Source of the DNA: Bryobacterales bacterium
Lineage (GTDB): Bacteria > Acidobacteriota > Terriglobia > Bryobacterales > Bryobacteraceae
Assembly (NCBI GenBank): GCA_947446025.1
Contig: CANFEY010000009.1
Span: 1-64,000, forward strand
Reading direction: 5' to 3'
DNA: 64,000 bases
Below, piece after piece: positions 1 through 9,875 of this stretch. Numbering within the stretch: the stretch's first letter is position 1; every line of letters begins with the position of its first letter. The position numbers were made by a program, and so were the translations under genes. The notes under the pieces are model-generated. The model worked only from the letters and a program-made list of their open reading frames with translations, had not been told where the DNA came from and did no database searches.

Positions 1-171
1 ACGGGCGTGGCTCAGTTGCCGGAAGGCATGGAGATGGTGATGCCGGGCGATAGTGTGCAGCTGGAAGTGGAGCTGATCACGCCGATCGCGATGGATAAGG
101 GCTTGCGCTTCGCGATTCGCGAGGGCGGCCGTACGGTTGGTTCGGGCACGGTTTCGGAGATCATTGCGTAG
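1..171 (+). CDS. tuf: Elongation factor Tu, C-terminal fragment
   Basis: The window opens inside this gene, leaving the last 56 residues and a TAG stop. The fragment is the end of beta-barrel domain III of EF-Tu, recognised by [18 protein letters not shown] and the closing [17 protein letters not shown]-Tu carries aminoacyl-tRNA to the ribosomal A site as a GTP complex. It lies two bases before rpsJ, the usual str-to-S10 junction, so it is probably co-transcribed with the ribosomal block. The residues are the near-universal ones, so identity is not in doubt. Only the start is missing. Confidence 0.97.
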   Translation, partial: TGVAQLPEGMEMVMPGDSVQLEVELITPIAMDKGLRFAIREGGRTVGSGTVSEIIA

Positions 172-173
172 CT

Positions 174-503
174 ATGAGTTCCCTTAAAGAGCGCATCAGA
201 ATCCGGCTCAAGGCCTATGATCACCGCGTACTCGATCAGTCGACTACTGAAATCGTCGACACGGCCAAGCGTACCGGAGCCAGTGTAGTGGGTCCGATTC
301 CGCTGCCCACGGTTCGCAATATGTACACGGTTCTGCGGTCGCCGCACGTGGACAAAAAGAGCCGGGAGCAGTTTGAGATCCGCACTCACAAGCGCTTGCT
401 CGATATCCTCGAGCCCACGCAGGACACAGTGGATGCGCTGATGAAATTGGATCTGCCCGCCGGTGTGGACGTCGAAATCAAGGCGTTCGGCCGCGGCAAG
501 TAG
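174..503 (+). CDS. rpsJ: 30S ribosomal protein S10
   Basis: S10 of 109 residues, a few longer than the usual 102-105. It is recognised by the N-terminal [16 protein letters not shown] segment and by [20 protein letters not shown] in the middle, which belongs to the loop reaching into the 30S head. It also serves as NusE, the NusB partner in rRNA antitermination. The ATG lies two bases after the tuf TAG. This is the first gene of the S10 cluster and it ends with TAG. Confidence 0.98.
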   Translation: MSSLKERIRIRLKAYDHRVLDQSTTEIVDTAKRTGASVVGPIPLPTVRNMYTVLRSPHVDKKSREQFEIRTHKRLLDILEPTQDTVDALMKLDLPAGVDVEIKAFGRGK

Positions 504-568
504 TTTTTAGAGTTTAGTGGTGGCGCGCCTTCTTCAGTGAAAGGCGGCCGCCGTGGAGCAAAGAAGTA

Positions 569-1207
569 ATGAGCCCAGGGATTTTAGGTAAAAAAATCGG
601 AATGACGCAAGTCTTCCGGGCCGATGGCCAGGTGGTGCCGGTGACGGTGCTGAAAGCCGGTCCGTGCATCGTGACGCAGCGCAAAACGGCTGCCACCGAT
701 GGCTACGACGCCGTGCAGCTCGGCTTGATGGAGTACGCCAAGGCATCGCGCATGTCGAAGCCGGCGCTCGGTCACTTGAAAAAGTCGGAGGCGGAGGGCG
801 TGAAGTTCTTGCGCGAGTTCCGCTTGGATCAAGTGCCGAACGATGGTGACCCCAAGGCTGGCGACCGCGTGTTGGCCGACGAGTTCAAGCCGTTCGACAA
901 AGTCGACGTGATCGGCGTGAGCAAGGGCCGCGGTTTCGCGGGTGTCGTCAAGCGTCATCATTTCAAAGGTTCCGATGCAACGCACGGATCCATGTTCCAT
1001 CGCGCCCCTGGTTCCATCGGCGCATCGAGCTTCCCTTCCCGCGTGTTCCCCGGCATGCGCATGGGCGGCCAGATGGGCAACGCCCGCTCCACTGTGCGCA
1101 ACCTCGAAATCGTCGAAGTCGACATCGAGGACAATGTGATCCTTGTCAAGGGCGCAGTTCCGGGACCCAACGGCGGTTACGTTGTGCTACGGAGGTCTAA
1201 GCGATAG
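569..1207 (+). CDS. rplC: 50S ribosomal protein L3
   Basis: L3 of 212 residues, normal length, binding 23S rRNA near the peptidyl-transferase centre. The start [16 protein letters not shown] is the typical L3 opening. The [15 protein letters not shown] stretch holds the conserved glutamine that PrmB methylates in other bacteria. A 65-base gap separates it from rpsJ and contains a small inverted repeat (526-531 with 541-546, 9-base loop) whose role is unclear. The stop TAG is followed one base later by the rplD ATG. Confidence 0.98.
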   Translation: MSPGILGKKIGMTQVFRADGQVVPVTVLKAGPCIVTQRKTAATDGYDAVQLGLMEYAKASRMSKPALGHLKKSEAEGVKFLREFRLDQVPNDGDPKAGDRVLADEFKPFDKVDVIGVSKGRGFAGVVKRHHFKGSDATHGSMFHRAPGSIGASSFPSRVFPGMRMGGQMGNARSTVRNLEIVEVDIEDNVILVKGAVPGPNGGYVVLRRSKR

Positions 1208-1208
1208 T

Positions 1209-1832
1209 ATGCCGAGCGTAGATGTCATTGATTTGAATAACAAGAAAGTCGGCAGCATCGATTTGTCCGACGAAGTCTTCGGCGCGAAAGTGAACGAAGA
1301 TCTGCTGTACGAAAGCGTACGGCACCACCTGGCGGGCACCCGCCGCGGTACGGTGAAGACCAAGACGCGGCATGAGGTGGCCGGGTCGGGCAAGAAATTG
1401 TGGAAGCAGAAGGGCACGGGCCGGGCGCGTATGGGCTCCATCCGGTCGCCTCTGTGGCGCCACGGCGGTACCACACATGGTCCGCAACCGCGTGACTATT
1501 CCTACAAGCTGCCGCGCAAGATGCAATTGGGCGCGCTCCGTAGCGCACTGTCGGCGAAGTTGCGCGACGGCGAATTGCGCATCGTCAATCAATTCGCGAT
1601 CTCCGAGCCGAAGTCGAAGCAGATGCGCAAGACGCTCGACGGCCTCGACGCGAAGAAGACGGTTCTGTTGGTCGATGTCGGCGAGAACAAGAATCTGAGT
1701 CTTTCGAGCCGCAATCTCGAAGGCGTCAAGATGGTCTCGAACCGCGAAGTGACCGTGTATGACCTGCTGGGCCACATGCAAGTGCTCATGAGTGAAGCCG
1801 CCGCCCGGAAATTGTCGGAGGGACTCGCATGA
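1209..1832 (+). CDS. rplD: 50S ribosomal protein L4
   Basis: L4, 207 residues from the ATG at 1209. An in-frame upstream start at 1143 would overlap rplC by 65 bases and add unrelated sequence, so I reject it. An AGG-rich Shine-Dalgarno lies at the end of rplC. The conserved arginine/glycine-rich loop (KGTGRARMGSIRSPLWRHGG) marks the extension lining the exit tunnel. In enterobacteria L4 represses its own operon, but I see no evidence here for or against that. The end overlaps rplW by four bases (ATGA), implying coupled translation. Confidence 0.97.
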   Translation: MPSVDVIDLNNKKVGSIDLSDEVFGAKVNEDLLYESVRHHLAGTRRGTVKTKTRHEVAGSGKKLWKQKGTGRARMGSIRSPLWRHGGTTHGPQPRDYSYKLPRKMQLGALRSALSAKLRDGELRIVNQFAISEPKSKQMRKTLDGLDAKKTVLLVDVGENKNLSLSSRNLEGVKMVSNREVTVYDLLGHMQVLMSEAAARKLSEGLA

Positions 1833-2119
1833 TCAGCGTATACGACGTAATCAAGAAACCGCTGGTGACCGAAAAGGGCGTCACGAAGAAGGACTCCGAG
1901 CGCACGCTGGTATTTGAAGTGGACGTGGATGCGAACAAGACGCAGATCCGTCAGGCTGTGGAGCAGCTCTTCAAGGTCAAGGTCGCCGACGTCCGTACCA
2001 GCACCACTGCGGGCAAGTTACGCCGCCGGGGCCGTTTCGCCGGCTACCGTTCGGATTGGAAAAAGGCGTATGTGAAGTTGCAGGCCGGACAAAAAGTGCC
2101 GGAGTACGCGGAGATCTAA
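1829..2119 (+). CDS. rplW: 50S ribosomal protein L23
   Basis: L23, 96 residues, starts inside the ATGA overlap with rplD. YDVIKKPLVTEKG at the N-terminus and VDVDANKTQIRQAVEQLF are the standard L23 motifs. The RGRFAGYRSDWKKAYVKL part is the loop near the exit of the polypeptide tunnel, where trigger factor and SRP dock. It ends directly against the rplB ATG with no spacer, consistent with tight translational coupling. Confidence 0.97.
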   Translation: MISVYDVIKKPLVTEKGVTKKDSERTLVFEVDVDANKTQIRQAVEQLFKVKVADVRTSTTAGKLRRRGRFAGYRSDWKKAYVKLQAGQKVPEYAEI

Positions 2120-2950
2120 ATGCCAGTCAAAAGTTATAAACCGACTACTCCGACGCGCCGCTACCAAACGGTAGTGACGCGCGAAGGCCTCAGCAAGAAG
2201 GGCCCTGAAAAGAGCCTGGTCAAGGGCAAACAGCGAACCGGCGGACGCACCTCGAGCGGTCGCATCTCCTCGCGCTTCATCGGCGGCGGTCACAAGAAGA
2301 CCTACCGCGAGATCGACTTCAAGCGTGACAAGGCAGGCATCGCGTGTGTGGTGGCGTCGATCGAATACGATCCGAACCGCAGCGCGCGCATCGCTTTGCT
2401 CCATTACGTGGACGGCGAAAAGCGCTACATCATTGCTCCTGTCGGCCTCGCGGTTGGCGCGAAGTTGATGTCGGGTCCCACGGCGGACATCTTCATCGGC
2501 AACTCGCTTCCCATTAAGAACATCCCGGCCGGTACGGTGGTTCACAACATTGAGCTCAAGCCCGGCAAGGGCGGCCAGATGGCTCGCTCAGCTGGAACGC
2601 AGGCGCAGCTGGTTTCGAAGGAAGGCGACTACGCGCTTCTGAAACTACCCTCCGGCGAAATCCGCCGGGTTTTAGTGGACTGTGCCGCGACCATCGGGCA
2701 AGTCGGCAACGTCGAGCATGAAAACGTCAGCCTAGGTAAAGCCGGTCGCACGCGTTGGTTGGGCAAGCGTCCTCACAATCGCGGCGTTACGATGAACCCG
2801 GTCGATCACCCGCACGGTGGCGGCGAAGGTAAAACCAGCGGTGGCCGCCACCCGGTTACGCCTTGGGGTCAGCCGACGCGTGGTTACAAGACGCGGAACA
2901 ACAAACGTACCGACAAGATGATCGTGACTCGCAAGGCGAAGAAGCGTTAA
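2120..2950 (+). CDS. rplB: 50S ribosomal protein L2
   Basis: L2, 276 residues, full length. It binds 23S rRNA at the subunit interface and supports peptidyl-transferase function. The C-terminal [13 protein letters not shown] contains the conserved histidine important for activity, and [22 protein letters not shown] is split across the N-terminal OB-fold region. The start is contiguous with the rplW stop. The basic tail [13 protein letters not shown] is typical. Confidence 0.98.
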   Translation: MPVKSYKPTTPTRRYQTVVTREGLSKKGPEKSLVKGKQRTGGRTSSGRISSRFIGGGHKKTYREIDFKRDKAGIACVVASIEYDPNRSARIALLHYVDGEKRYIIAPVGLAVGAKLMSGPTADIFIGNSLPIKNIPAGTVVHNIELKPGKGGQMARSAGTQAQLVSKEGDYALLKLPSGEIRRVLVDCAATIGQVGNVEHENVSLGKAGRTRWLGKRPHNRGVTMNPVDHPHGGGEGKTSGGRHPVTPWGQPTRGYKTRNNKRTDKMIVTRKAKKR

Positions 2951-2965
2951 CGGTAAGAGGCAAAC

Positions 2966-3253
2966 ATGGGTCGTTCACTTTACAAAGGACCGTTCGTCGA
3001 TGGCCACCTGCAAGACAAGGTGGACGCGCTGAACGCGAAGAGCGAGAAGAAGGTTGTGAAGACATGGTCGCGCCGTTCCACGATCACGCCGGAGTTCATC
3101 GGCCACACCTTTGGTGTTCACAACGGCAGGAAATTCATCCCGGTGTATGTCACCGAGAATATGGTTGGCCACAAGCTGGGTGAATTTTCGCCTACGCGCG
3201 TGTTCAAGGGTCATGCGGCAAAGACGGCGGAGAAATCCTCCAAGCCGTCCTAA
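2966..3253 (+). CDS. rpsS: 30S ribosomal protein S19
   Basis: S19, 95 residues, begins [15 protein letters not shown], the family signature. The block [20 protein letters not shown] and then [18 protein letters not shown] are highly conserved. S19 pairs with S13 in the 30S head and contacts the A-site tRNA region. A 15-base gap after rplB contains GGTAAGAGG-type ribosome-binding sequence. The normal length and motifs leave no doubt. Confidence 0.98.
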   Translation: MGRSLYKGPFVDGHLQDKVDALNAKSEKKVVKTWSRRSTITPEFIGHTFGVHNGRKFIPVYVTENMVGHKLGEFSPTRVFKGHAAKTAEKSSKPS

Positions 3254-3262
3254 GGAACCAAT

Positions 3263-3601
3263 ATGCAGGCAAGAGCAGAAGCCCGATATCTAAGAATGTC
3301 GCCCCAGAAGGCCCGGCTGGTCATCGACCTTATCCGCGGCCAGAAGGCTGGCGAGGCGATCCACATTTTGCGCGCCACCAACAAGCGTGCCTCCGAGTCC
3401 ATCGAGAAGGTCCTGCGTTCGGCCATTGCCAACGTGGAGAACAAGAACAACGACGTGGATGTGGACGCGCTGATCGTGATCGACGCGTACGTGAACGAAG
3501 GGCCGCGCATGAAGCGGCTGCGCGCGGCTCCCATGGGCCGGGCTTACCGCTACCAACGGCGCATGGCGCATATTGTTGTCGAAGTGGGAGACAAAAAGTA
3601 A
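3263..3601 (+). CDS. rplV: 50S ribosomal protein L22
   Basis: L22, 112 residues. The N-terminal ARYLRMSPQKARLVIDLIRG is the conserved rRNA-binding part. The loop MKRLRAAPMGRAYRYQRRM is the beta-hairpin that lines the exit tunnel, where macrolide-resistance changes map in other species. It is followed immediately by the rpsC ATG with no intergenic base. Confidence 0.98.
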   Translation: MQARAEARYLRMSPQKARLVIDLIRGQKAGEAIHILRATNKRASESIEKVLRSAIANVENKNNDVDVDALIVIDAYVNEGPRMKRLRAAPMGRAYRYQRRMAHIVVEVGDKK

Positions 3602-4561
3602 ATGGGTCAAAAAGTCCATCCCTACGGATTCCGCCTGGGCATCACCAAGACCTGGCGCTCGCGCTGGTTCGCGAAACAAGACTACGCTAAGCTTCTGCGC
3701 GAAGATCTGGAGCTCAAGGACGCGCTGCGGGAACGCTTGAAGGCCGCCGGCGTGAGTTCGATTGAAGTCGACCGCCCCGGCAACAAGCTGCGCATCACGA
3801 TTCAGACCTCGCGTCCCGGTATCATCATCGGACGCAAGGGTGCGGAAATCGAAAAGCTGAAACAGGATCTGGCCAAGAAGACCGGTCGCGAAATCTTCAT
3901 CGACATTCAGGAAGTTCACAAGCCTGAGCTGGACGCGCAGTTGGTCAGCGAGTCGATCGCGCTGCAGCTAGAGAAGCGCGTGGCGTTCCGCCGGGCGATG
4001 CGCAAGAGCGTGGATTCAGCGCTGCGTTTCGGCTGCAAAGGCATCAAGGTCCGCGTTTCGGGCCGCTTAAACGGCGCGGAAATTGCGCGTACCGAATGGT
4101 ATCTGCAAGGCCGTCTGCCGCTGCACACACTGCGCGCGGATATCGACTACGGGTTTACCGAGGCGCACACGACGTATGGCGTCATCGGCATCAAGTGCTG
4201 GGTGTACAAGGGTGAAATTCTCCCCGGCGGACAGCGCCGCGGCTTGAAGAATGATCCCGAACCGCGTCGCGCGCCGTCGCGTGACCGTGGGGATCGCCGG
4301 GATCGTCCCGACCGTGGGCCGCGTCCGGGTGGGGCTGGTGGCGGGTATGACCGCGGCGACCGTGGGCCGCGTCCTGATGCGGGTGGCGTAGTTGTCCAAC
4401 CGCCGCCTTCGGGTGAAGGCCGGGCGGCAATTCTGCCTCCGATGGCCGCGCCCGTGCAGCGGACCTGGAAGCCGGATGTCAAGGTCGATATGACCGCGGC
4501 GGAGCCGGAAACCAAGGCACCTGAGGCTACGCCAGAGACCACCGAAACCAAGAGCGAATAG
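3602..4561 (+). CDS. rpsC: 30S ribosomal protein S3 with long C-terminal extension
   Basis: S3 is 319 residues here; about 210-235 is usual. The N-terminal KH domain with the [16 protein letters not shown] loop (about residues 60-80) and the C-terminal S3 domain ending near [18 protein letters not shown] (about residue 215) are normal. S3 lines the mRNA entry channel and helps helicase activity. The extra ~105 residues first run through Arg/Asp/Gly/Pro-rich repeats ([18 protein letters not shown], then [10 protein letters not shown]) and end in an acidic Thr/Glu tail. The tail looks disordered. Some acidobacterial and other S3 proteins are known to carry tails, but its function is unknown. 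Confidence 0.97.
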   Translation: MGQKVHPYGFRLGITKTWRSRWFAKQDYAKLLREDLELKDALRERLKAAGVSSIEVDRPGNKLRITIQTSRPGIIIGRKGAEIEKLKQDLAKKTGREIFIDIQEVHKPELDAQLVSESIALQLEKRVAFRRAMRKSVDSALRFGCKGIKVRVSGRLNGAEIARTEWYLQGRLPLHTLRADIDYGFTEAHTTYGVIGIKCWVYKGEILPGGQRRGLKNDPEPRRAPSRDRGDRRDRPDRGPRPGGAGGGYDRGDRGPRPDAGGVVVQPPPSGEGRAAILPPMAAPVQRTWKPDVKVDMTAAEPETKAPEATPETTETKSE

Positions 4562-4580
4562 CGGTAGGAGCAAATTTCTT

Positions 4581-4997
<417 letters not shown>

Positions 4998-5013
4998 GCG
5001 GTTGGAATAACGC

Positions 5014-5307
5014 ATGAAACGCACAGCCAAAGATTTATTGAAAGCGCTCGGCACCGAGGAGATCGAAGCCAAGGTCCGCGAGGGCGCCGAGCAGATGTTC
5101 CGGATCAAGTTCCAGATGTCGATGGGACAGACGGAAGGCATGAAGAAGTACCGCGAACTGCGCAAAGAACGCGCGCGCTTGCTGACCATCCGGACCGGAC
5201 AGGGCATTAAGACGCCCGTGAACATGGCGGCTCCGAAGACTGCGGCGGCTCCTACGGCGAAGGCCAAGAAGCCCACTGCTAAAAAGAGTGGATCGAAAAA
5301 GGCGTAA
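5014..5307 (+). CDS. rpmC: 50S ribosomal protein L29, extended
   Basis: L29 at 97 residues against the usual 63-70. The core ([17 protein letters not shown], helix-rich) is recognisable over about residues 1-65. The remaining ~30 residues are an Ala/Lys/Thr/Pro tail ([15 protein letters not shown]) that looks disordered and nucleic-acid binding. L29 sits by the tunnel exit with L23. The stop is followed at once by the rpsQ start region. Confidence 0.95.
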   Translation: MKRTAKDLLKALGTEEIEAKVREGAEQMFRIKFQMSMGQTEGMKKYRELRKERARLLTIRTGQGIKTPVNMAAPKTAAAPTAKAKKPTAKKSGSKKA

Positions 5308-5310
5308 GTG

Positions 5311-5664
5311 ATGACAACTGAAACCAAAGCGATAGGCAATAAGAACGAAAAGACCGGATTCGTGGTCTCGATCAAGATGGCCAAAACCATCATTGTCGAA
5401 ACGACCCGCCGGGTGCAGCACCCGCTCTACAAGCGGATGATCAACAAGCGCAAAAAGTTTTACGCGCACGACGAAGAGGGCAAGGCGAAGCTGGGCGATG
5501 TGGTGCGCATCGTCGAATGCCGGCCGCTTTCGAAGCTCAAGCGTTGGACGTTGCAGGAAGTCGTACGCCAGGCAGTGCAGGTGACCACCGATTTGAGTTC
5601 CATCGGGATTCAGACGGGCCCGGAAAAGCGCGTCACCAACAAACAAGGCAAGAGCAAAAAGTAA
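5311..5664 (+). CDS. rpsQ: 30S ribosomal protein S17
   Basis: S17, 117 residues from the ATG at 5311. A GTG three bases upstream (5308) abuts the rpmC stop and is also possible. The OB-fold core [19 protein letters not shown] and [15 protein letters not shown] are classic S17. The length exceeds the usual ~85 because of a polar N-terminal lead and a ~30-residue C-terminal tail. It binds 16S rRNA helix 11 early in 30S assembly. Confidence 0.96.
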   Translation: MTTETKAIGNKNEKTGFVVSIKMAKTIIVETTRRVQHPLYKRMINKRKKFYAHDEEGKAKLGDVVRIVECRPLSKLKRWTLQEVVRQAVQVTTDLSSIGIQTGPEKRVTNKQGKSKK

Positions 5665-5725
5665 TCCGGGCCCGGGGCCAGACGCCCGGGGCCAGTTGGG
5701 CTAGCAAGGTTTAGGAGACACGAAC

Positions 5726-6094
<369 letters not shown>

Positions 6095-6095
6095 G

Positions 6096-6473
6096 ATGGC
6101 AAGAAAAATTCCCCAGCGGCATCAGAACGATCCGCGTCCGAAAATCACGATCAAGATCAAGAAGGACGATCAGGTCAAGGTGATCGCGGGCAAAGACAAA
6201 GGCAAGGCGGGCCGCGTGCTCGAAGTGGACCGCATCAATGGCCGCATCGTGGTCGAAGGCGTGGGCATGGTGAAGCGCCATACCAAGCCTAATCCGCAGA
6301 AGCAAATTCAGGGCGGCATCGCGGAGAGCGAGCGCTCCATCCATATCTCGAACGTCATGCTGACCACTTCCGGCGGCCAGGTGACGCGCGTCGGCACCCG
6401 TGTTGACGGGGCCACCCGTGTGCGCGTGGCGCGCAAGACCGGCGAAGTGATCGAGAAGAAAGTAACGAAGTAG
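6096..6473 (+). CDS. rplX: 50S ribosomal protein L24
   Basis: L24, 125 residues, slightly longer than the common ~105. The KOW motif [19 protein letters not shown] (about residues 28-46) and the MVKRHTKPN block identify it. It initiates 50S assembly by binding the 5' end of 23S rRNA. The start lies one base after the rplN stop, so translation is probably coupled. Confidence 0.97.
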   Translation: MARKIPQRHQNDPRPKITIKIKKDDQVKVIAGKDKGKAGRVLEVDRINGRIVVEGVGMVKRHTKPNPQKQIQGGIAESERSIHISNVMLTTSGGQVTRVGTRVDGATRVRVARKTGEVIEKKVTK

Positions 6474-6484
6474 GGCGAACTGAC

Positions 6485-7027
6485 ATGGCTGCAAGACTCA
6501 AAGCGCACTATCAAACCACGGTGATTCCGGCCCTGACCAAGGAGTTCGGCTACACCAACCTCATGGCCGTGCCGAAGATCGAAAAGATCTCGCTGAACAT
6601 CGGCATGGGTGAGGCATCGCAGAATACCAAGTTGATCGACGGGGCCATGAACGAACTGACGGCCATCGCCGGCCAGCGGCCTGTGATCACCAAGGCCCGC
6701 AAGTCCATCGCGGCGTTCAAGCTGCGCGAGGGCATGGCGATCGGCTGCGCGGTAACGCTGCGCGGTGACCGCATGTACGAGTTTCTCGACCGCCTGGTGA
6801 ACGTATCGCTGCCGCGTGTGCGCGATTTCCGGGGTGTACCGTCGAAGAGTTTTGACGGGCGCGGAAATTACACGCTCGGCATGAAGGACCAGTTGATCTT
6901 CCCGGAGATCGACTACAACAAAGTGGACAAGGCCAAAGGGTTGAACATCTGCATCACGACCACGGCCAAGACGGACGCGGAAGGAATGGCGTTGCTCGCG
7001 CAAATGGGCATGCCGTTCACCAAGTAG
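6485..7027 (+). CDS. rplE: 50S ribosomal protein L5
   Basis: L5, 180 residues, standard. It binds 5S rRNA and contacts the P-site tRNA and S13. Conserved stretches include [32 protein letters not shown], and [20 protein letters not shown] near the C-terminus. It is preceded by a short spacer after rplX and ends in TAG. Confidence 0.98.
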   Translation: MAARLKAHYQTTVIPALTKEFGYTNLMAVPKIEKISLNIGMGEASQNTKLIDGAMNELTAIAGQRPVITKARKSIAAFKLREGMAIGCAVTLRGDRMYEFLDRLVNVSLPRVRDFRGVPSKSFDGRGNYTLGMKDQLIFPEIDYNKVDKAKGLNICITTTAKTDAEGMALLAQMGMPFTK

Positions 7028-7040
7028 AGATAGGACACAC

Positions 7041-7250
7041 ATGGCCACCACCGCAAAAATCGCACGTGACGAAAAGCTGGCAATTGCCAAGAAGAATAAG
7101 ACGCCGAAGCTGGCCTGTCGTCATCGCAACCGTTGTTTCCGCTGCGGACGTCCGCGCGGGTTCTTAAGCAAGTTCCGTTTGTGCCGCATTTGTTTCCGCA
7201 AGCTGGCATTGGCGGGTGAAATTCCTGGCGTTGTGAAGGCGTCGTGGTAG
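7041..7250 (+). CDS. rpsN: 30S ribosomal protein S14, zinc-type with N-terminal extension
   Basis: S14 of 69 residues, the zinc-binding (rpsZ-like) form. Four cysteines, C32, C35, C48 and C51, make two CxxC pairs around the [16 protein letters not shown] and [10 protein letters not shown] core. The usual zinc form is 61 residues, so the first eight or so residues are extra. S14 binds the 30S head near S3 and S19. The zinc-free paralogue is not present in this window. Confidence 0.97.
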   Translation: MATTAKIARDEKLAIAKKNKTPKLACRHRNRCFRCGRPRGFLSKFRLCRICFRKLALAGEIPGVVKASW

Positions 7251-7284
7251 GCGAGGGTTATAACAGAATGAGGACGAACAAGTC

Positions 7285-7683
7285 ATGATGACATCGGATC
7301 CGATCGCCGACATGTTGACGCGCATCCGCAACGGCTTAGCCGCGCGTCATCCCAAGGTGGATGTGCCGGCTTCGCGCTTGAAGACGGAAATCGCCAAAAT
7401 TTTGAAGGACGAAGGCTACATCGCCAACTACAAGTTGACCGACGACGGCCCGAAGAAGTCCATCCGCATTTATCTCAAGTACACGCCCGGCAACGTGCCC
7501 GTGATCTCGCGCATTGAGCGCGTGTCGCGCCCCGGCTGCCGCGTGTATGTGGGATCGAAGGAAGTGCCCCGTGTGCTGGGCGGTTTGGGTGTGAACATCC
7601 TGACCACGCCGAAGGGCTTGATGACCGGTAGCATGGCGCGCAAGGCCGGCATCGGCGGCGAAGTACTCTGTCATGTTTGGTAA
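7285..7683 (+). CDS. rpsH: 30S ribosomal protein S8
   Basis: S8, 132 residues, typical length. [15 protein letters not shown] at the start and [22 protein letters not shown] at the end (broken here to name its ends) are family signatures. S8 binds 16S helix 21 and in enterobacteria represses the spc operon. Two adjacent ATG codons open the gene and I use the first. Its stop codon forms the edge of a hairpin that separates it from rplF. Confidence 0.97.
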   Translation: MMTSDPIADMLTRIRNGLAARHPKVDVPASRLKTEIAKILKDEGYIANYKLTDDGPKKSIRIYLKYTPGNVPVISRIERVSRPGCRVYVGSKEVPRVLGGLGVNILTTPKGLMTGSMARKAGIGGEVLCHVW

Positions 7684-7703
7684 AAGCGCCTGGTTGGCGC
7701 TTT
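7683..7703 (+). terminator. Intra-operon hairpin between rpsH and rplF
   Basis: A perfect 8-bp stem (7683-7690 with 7696-7703) with a five-base TGGTT loop begins in the rpsH stop codon. The A/T base pairs flank a GC core, as in a bidirectional terminator. No long T run follows (AGTTTGTT), so termination would be weak. It may act as an attenuator or an RNA processing or stability site inside the spc operon, setting the stoichiometry of the genes before and after it. The function is inferred from shape only. Confidence 0.5.
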
Positions 7704-7725
7704 AGTTTGTTAAGGAACGGAAACT

Positions 7726-8274
7726 ATGTCTCGAGTTGGTAAAAAACCCATTCCGCTGCCCAAGGGCGTTAAGCTCACCATCGGCTCTGAGCTGTTGGTG
7801 GAGGGCCCCAAGGGCAAGCAAACCGTGCCGCTGCCCAAGGGAGTATCCGTGCGACAGGAAGACGGCACGCTGCATGTGACGCGCGATACCGATAAGCAAG
7901 CCGCGCTGCACGGCCTGACACGCGCGCTGGCCGCCAACGCCGTCCAGGGCGTCTCCACGGGCTTCACCCGTGAGCTGGCCATCTTCGGCATCGGCTACCG
8001 TTGCGAAGTGAAGGGGCGCATTGCCACCTTCGCGTTGGGCTATTCGCACCCCATCGAATTCTATCTGCCGGACGGGATCGACATGAAGGTCGAAAAGCCC
8101 GCCAACAATCTGACGCCGCTGATTCTGACAGGGTCTGACCGTCAAGCGTTGGGTCAAGTCGCCGCGAAAATGCGGGGATTGCGTCCGCCGGACCCGTACA
8201 AGAACAAGGGCATCCGTTACGTTGGTGAAGTGCTGCGCAAGAAGGTCGGCAAGACTGGCGCAGGAGGTAAGTAA
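7726..8274 (+). CDS. rplF: 50S ribosomal protein L6
   Basis: L6, 182 residues, two tandem alpha/beta domains. The start [15 protein letters not shown] and the C-terminal signature [20 protein letters not shown] are standard. It lies at the base of the GTPase-associated centre beside the sarcin-ricin loop. It is preceded by the rpsH-rplF hairpin and an AAGGAACGG ribosome-binding sequence. Confidence 0.98.
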   Translation: MSRVGKKPIPLPKGVKLTIGSELLVEGPKGKQTVPLPKGVSVRQEDGTLHVTRDTDKQAALHGLTRALAANAVQGVSTGFTRELAIFGIGYRCEVKGRIATFALGYSHPIEFYLPDGIDMKVEKPANNLTPLILTGSDRQALGQVAAKMRGLRPPDPYKNKGIRYVGEVLRKKVGKTGAGGK

Positions 8275-8276
8275 TC

Positions 8277-8633
8277 ATGGCATCACGCGATTCCAAAGAC
8301 ATCATCCGCCGGCGCATTCACAAGCGCATCCGCCGGAAACTGGCGGGCAGCGAAGCTCGTCCCCGATTGGCTGTATTCCGCAGCCTGAAGCATATCTACG
8401 CGCAAGTCATCGACGACGGAGCGGGCGTAACCATCGCCTCTGCTTCCTCGAACGAGAAAGACGGCGTGAACGGCGGCAACGTCGCTGGGGCGAAGGCGAT
8501 CGGCAAGCTGGTGGCTGAACGCGCCAAGGCCAAGGGGATTGCAGCGGTCGTGTTCGACCGCGGCGGCTACCTTTACCACGGGCGTGTGCAGGCTTTGGCG
8601 GATGCCGCTCGTGAAGCTGGTTTGAAGTTCTAA
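8277..8633 (+). CDS. rplR: 50S ribosomal protein L18
   Basis: L18, 118 residues, the main 5S rRNA-binding protein along with L5. It begins two bases after rplF. Recognisable blocks are [20 protein letters not shown] and the C-terminal [21 protein letters not shown]. The basic N-terminus ([14 protein letters not shown]) contacts RNA. The length and order are as expected for a spc operon. Confidence 0.97.
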   Translation: MASRDSKDIIRRRIHKRIRRKLAGSEARPRLAVFRSLKHIYAQVIDDGAGVTIASASSNEKDGVNGGNVAGAKAIGKLVAERAKAKGIAAVVFDRGGYLYHGRVQALADAAREAGLKF

Positions 8634-8642
8634 AAGGATACT

Positions 8643-9158
8643 ATGTCATCTACCGCAGCACAACGTATCGATGTCAACAGCCTGAACCTCAAGGAACAGG
8701 TCGTCTCGATCAACCGCGTCACCAAGGTCGTCAAGGGCGGCAAGAATATGAGCTTTTCCGCGCTCATCGTCGTGGGTGATCCGGCGGCCAAGATTGTCGG
8801 CTACGGCACCGGCAAAGCCAAGGAAGTTCCGGCCGCCATCAAGAAGGGCATCGAAGCCGCGAAGAAAAATCTCCGCCGCATCAGCGTGCTGGAGCACACC
8901 ATTCAACATGTGGTGCTGGGCAAATTCGGCGCGGGTCTCGTGCTCCTCAAGCCGGCCAAGGCCGGTACAGGCGTCATCGCCGGTGGACCGGTGCGCGCCG
9001 TGATCCAGGCCGCGGGTATCCCCAACGTTCTCACCAAATCCATTGGCTCGCACAATCCGCACAACGTGGTGAAGGCGACCATCGACGCGCTGGAACAACT
9101 GCGCGACCGTCAAGCCACCGCCGACATGCGCGGCGTGGGACTCGAGAAGGTAAGTTAA
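8643..9158 (+). CDS. rpsE: 30S ribosomal protein S5
   Basis: S5, 171 residues. The double-stranded-RNA-binding fold includes [20 protein letters not shown] and [17 protein letters not shown], and the C-terminal [19 protein letters not shown] segment is nearly invariant. S5 works with S4 at the decoding-accuracy interface and at the mRNA entry. The rpmD start follows one base after its stop. Confidence 0.98.
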   Translation: MSSTAAQRIDVNSLNLKEQVVSINRVTKVVKGGKNMSFSALIVVGDPAAKIVGYGTGKAKEVPAAIKKGIEAAKKNLRRISVLEHTIQHVVLGKFGAGLVLLKPAKAGTGVIAGGPVRAVIQAAGIPNVLTKSIGSHNPHNVVKATIDALEQLRDRQATADMRGVGLEKVS

Positions 9159-9159
9159 A

Positions 9160-9339
9160 ATGGCCGGAACCATCAAAATCAAGTTGATCGGCAGTCCCAT
9201 CTGCACCCCGATGAAGCACAAAGTCATCGTGCGGGCGCTGGGCTTGAAGAAAATGAACCGCATCGTGGAGCGCCCGGATACGCCCGGCTTCCGCGGTATG
9301 GTGAAGAAGGTCCCGCACCTTCTTGCAATCGTAGATTAG
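9160..9339 (+). CDS. rpmD: 50S ribosomal protein L30
   Basis: This small gene of 59 residues lies in the gap between rpsE and rplO. The ATG at 9160 is one base after the rpsE stop and the TAG ends at 9339. The protein reads IKIKLIGSPICTPMKHK, then LGLKKMNRIVERPDTPGFRGM, the typical L30 pattern ending in a short beta-strand (HLLAIVD). L30 binds near the 5S/23S junction. L30 is absent from some phyla, so its presence is mildly informative. Confidence 0.95.
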   Translation: MAGTIKIKLIGSPICTPMKHKVIVRALGLKKMNRIVERPDTPGFRGMVKKVPHLLAIVD

Positions 9340-9353
9340 GCGCGAGGCACAAC

Positions 9354-9860
9354 ATGAATCTCAGTCAACTAAGACCGCCAAAGGGTCAAAAACAAAAGCA
9401 CCGCCGCTTGGGCCAAGGCATGGGTTCGGGCCGCGGTAAGTTCGCGGGCCGCGGTGCCAAGGGTGCCAAGTCCATTTCCGGTTACTCGCGTATGCGCGGT
9501 TTTGAAGGCGGCCAGATGCCGCTGCATCGCCGCCTGCCGAAACGTGGATTCACCAACATCTTCCGCAAGGAATTTGCCATCGTCAACGTCGCTACCCTGG
9601 AAAAGCTCGAAGGGACCACCTTCGACGCGCAGACCTTGCTCGATCTGGGCGTGATCCACAAGCTCAAGGACGGCCTCAAAATCCTGGGTTCGGGTGAACT
9701 GACCCGCAAGATCTCCGTTACTGCGGCCATCTTCTCGGCGTCCGCCAAGCAGAAGATCGAAGCGGCGGGCGGCACCACCGTTGCCATCGCCAAGCCGGAC
9801 ACTGTGCTGGTGAAGTTCCAGAAAAAAGTCAAGTCAGCTACAGACAAGGTCAAGAAGTAA
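9354..9860 (+). CDS. rplO: 50S ribosomal protein L15
   Basis: L15, 168 residues, slightly longer than the usual ~145. The glycine-rich N-terminus (GLGQGMGSGRGKFAGRG-type) and GFEGGQMPLHRRLPKRGF identify it; the middle carries the L18e/L15 fold. A late 50S assembly protein. The C-terminal end is a lysine-rich tail (KKVKSATDKVKK). The secY start lies 15 bases downstream behind a GAGGG-type ribosome-binding sequence. Confidence 0.97.
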   Translation: MNLSQLRPPKGQKQKHRRLGQGMGSGRGKFAGRGAKGAKSISGYSRMRGFEGGQMPLHRRLPKRGFTNIFRKEFAIVNVATLEKLEGTTFDAQTLLDLGVIHKLKDGLKILGSGELTRKISVTAAIFSASAKQKIEAAGGTTVAIAKPDTVLVKFQKKVKSATDKVKK

Positions 9861-9875
9861 GCTTCCGAGGGCCCT

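Noticed and set aside
5670-5694. Eleven-base direct repeat GCCCGGGGCCA in the rpsQ-rplN gap
   Set aside because: Two copies only, GC-rich and self-complementary, so it could arise by chance or slippage; no further structure is seen.
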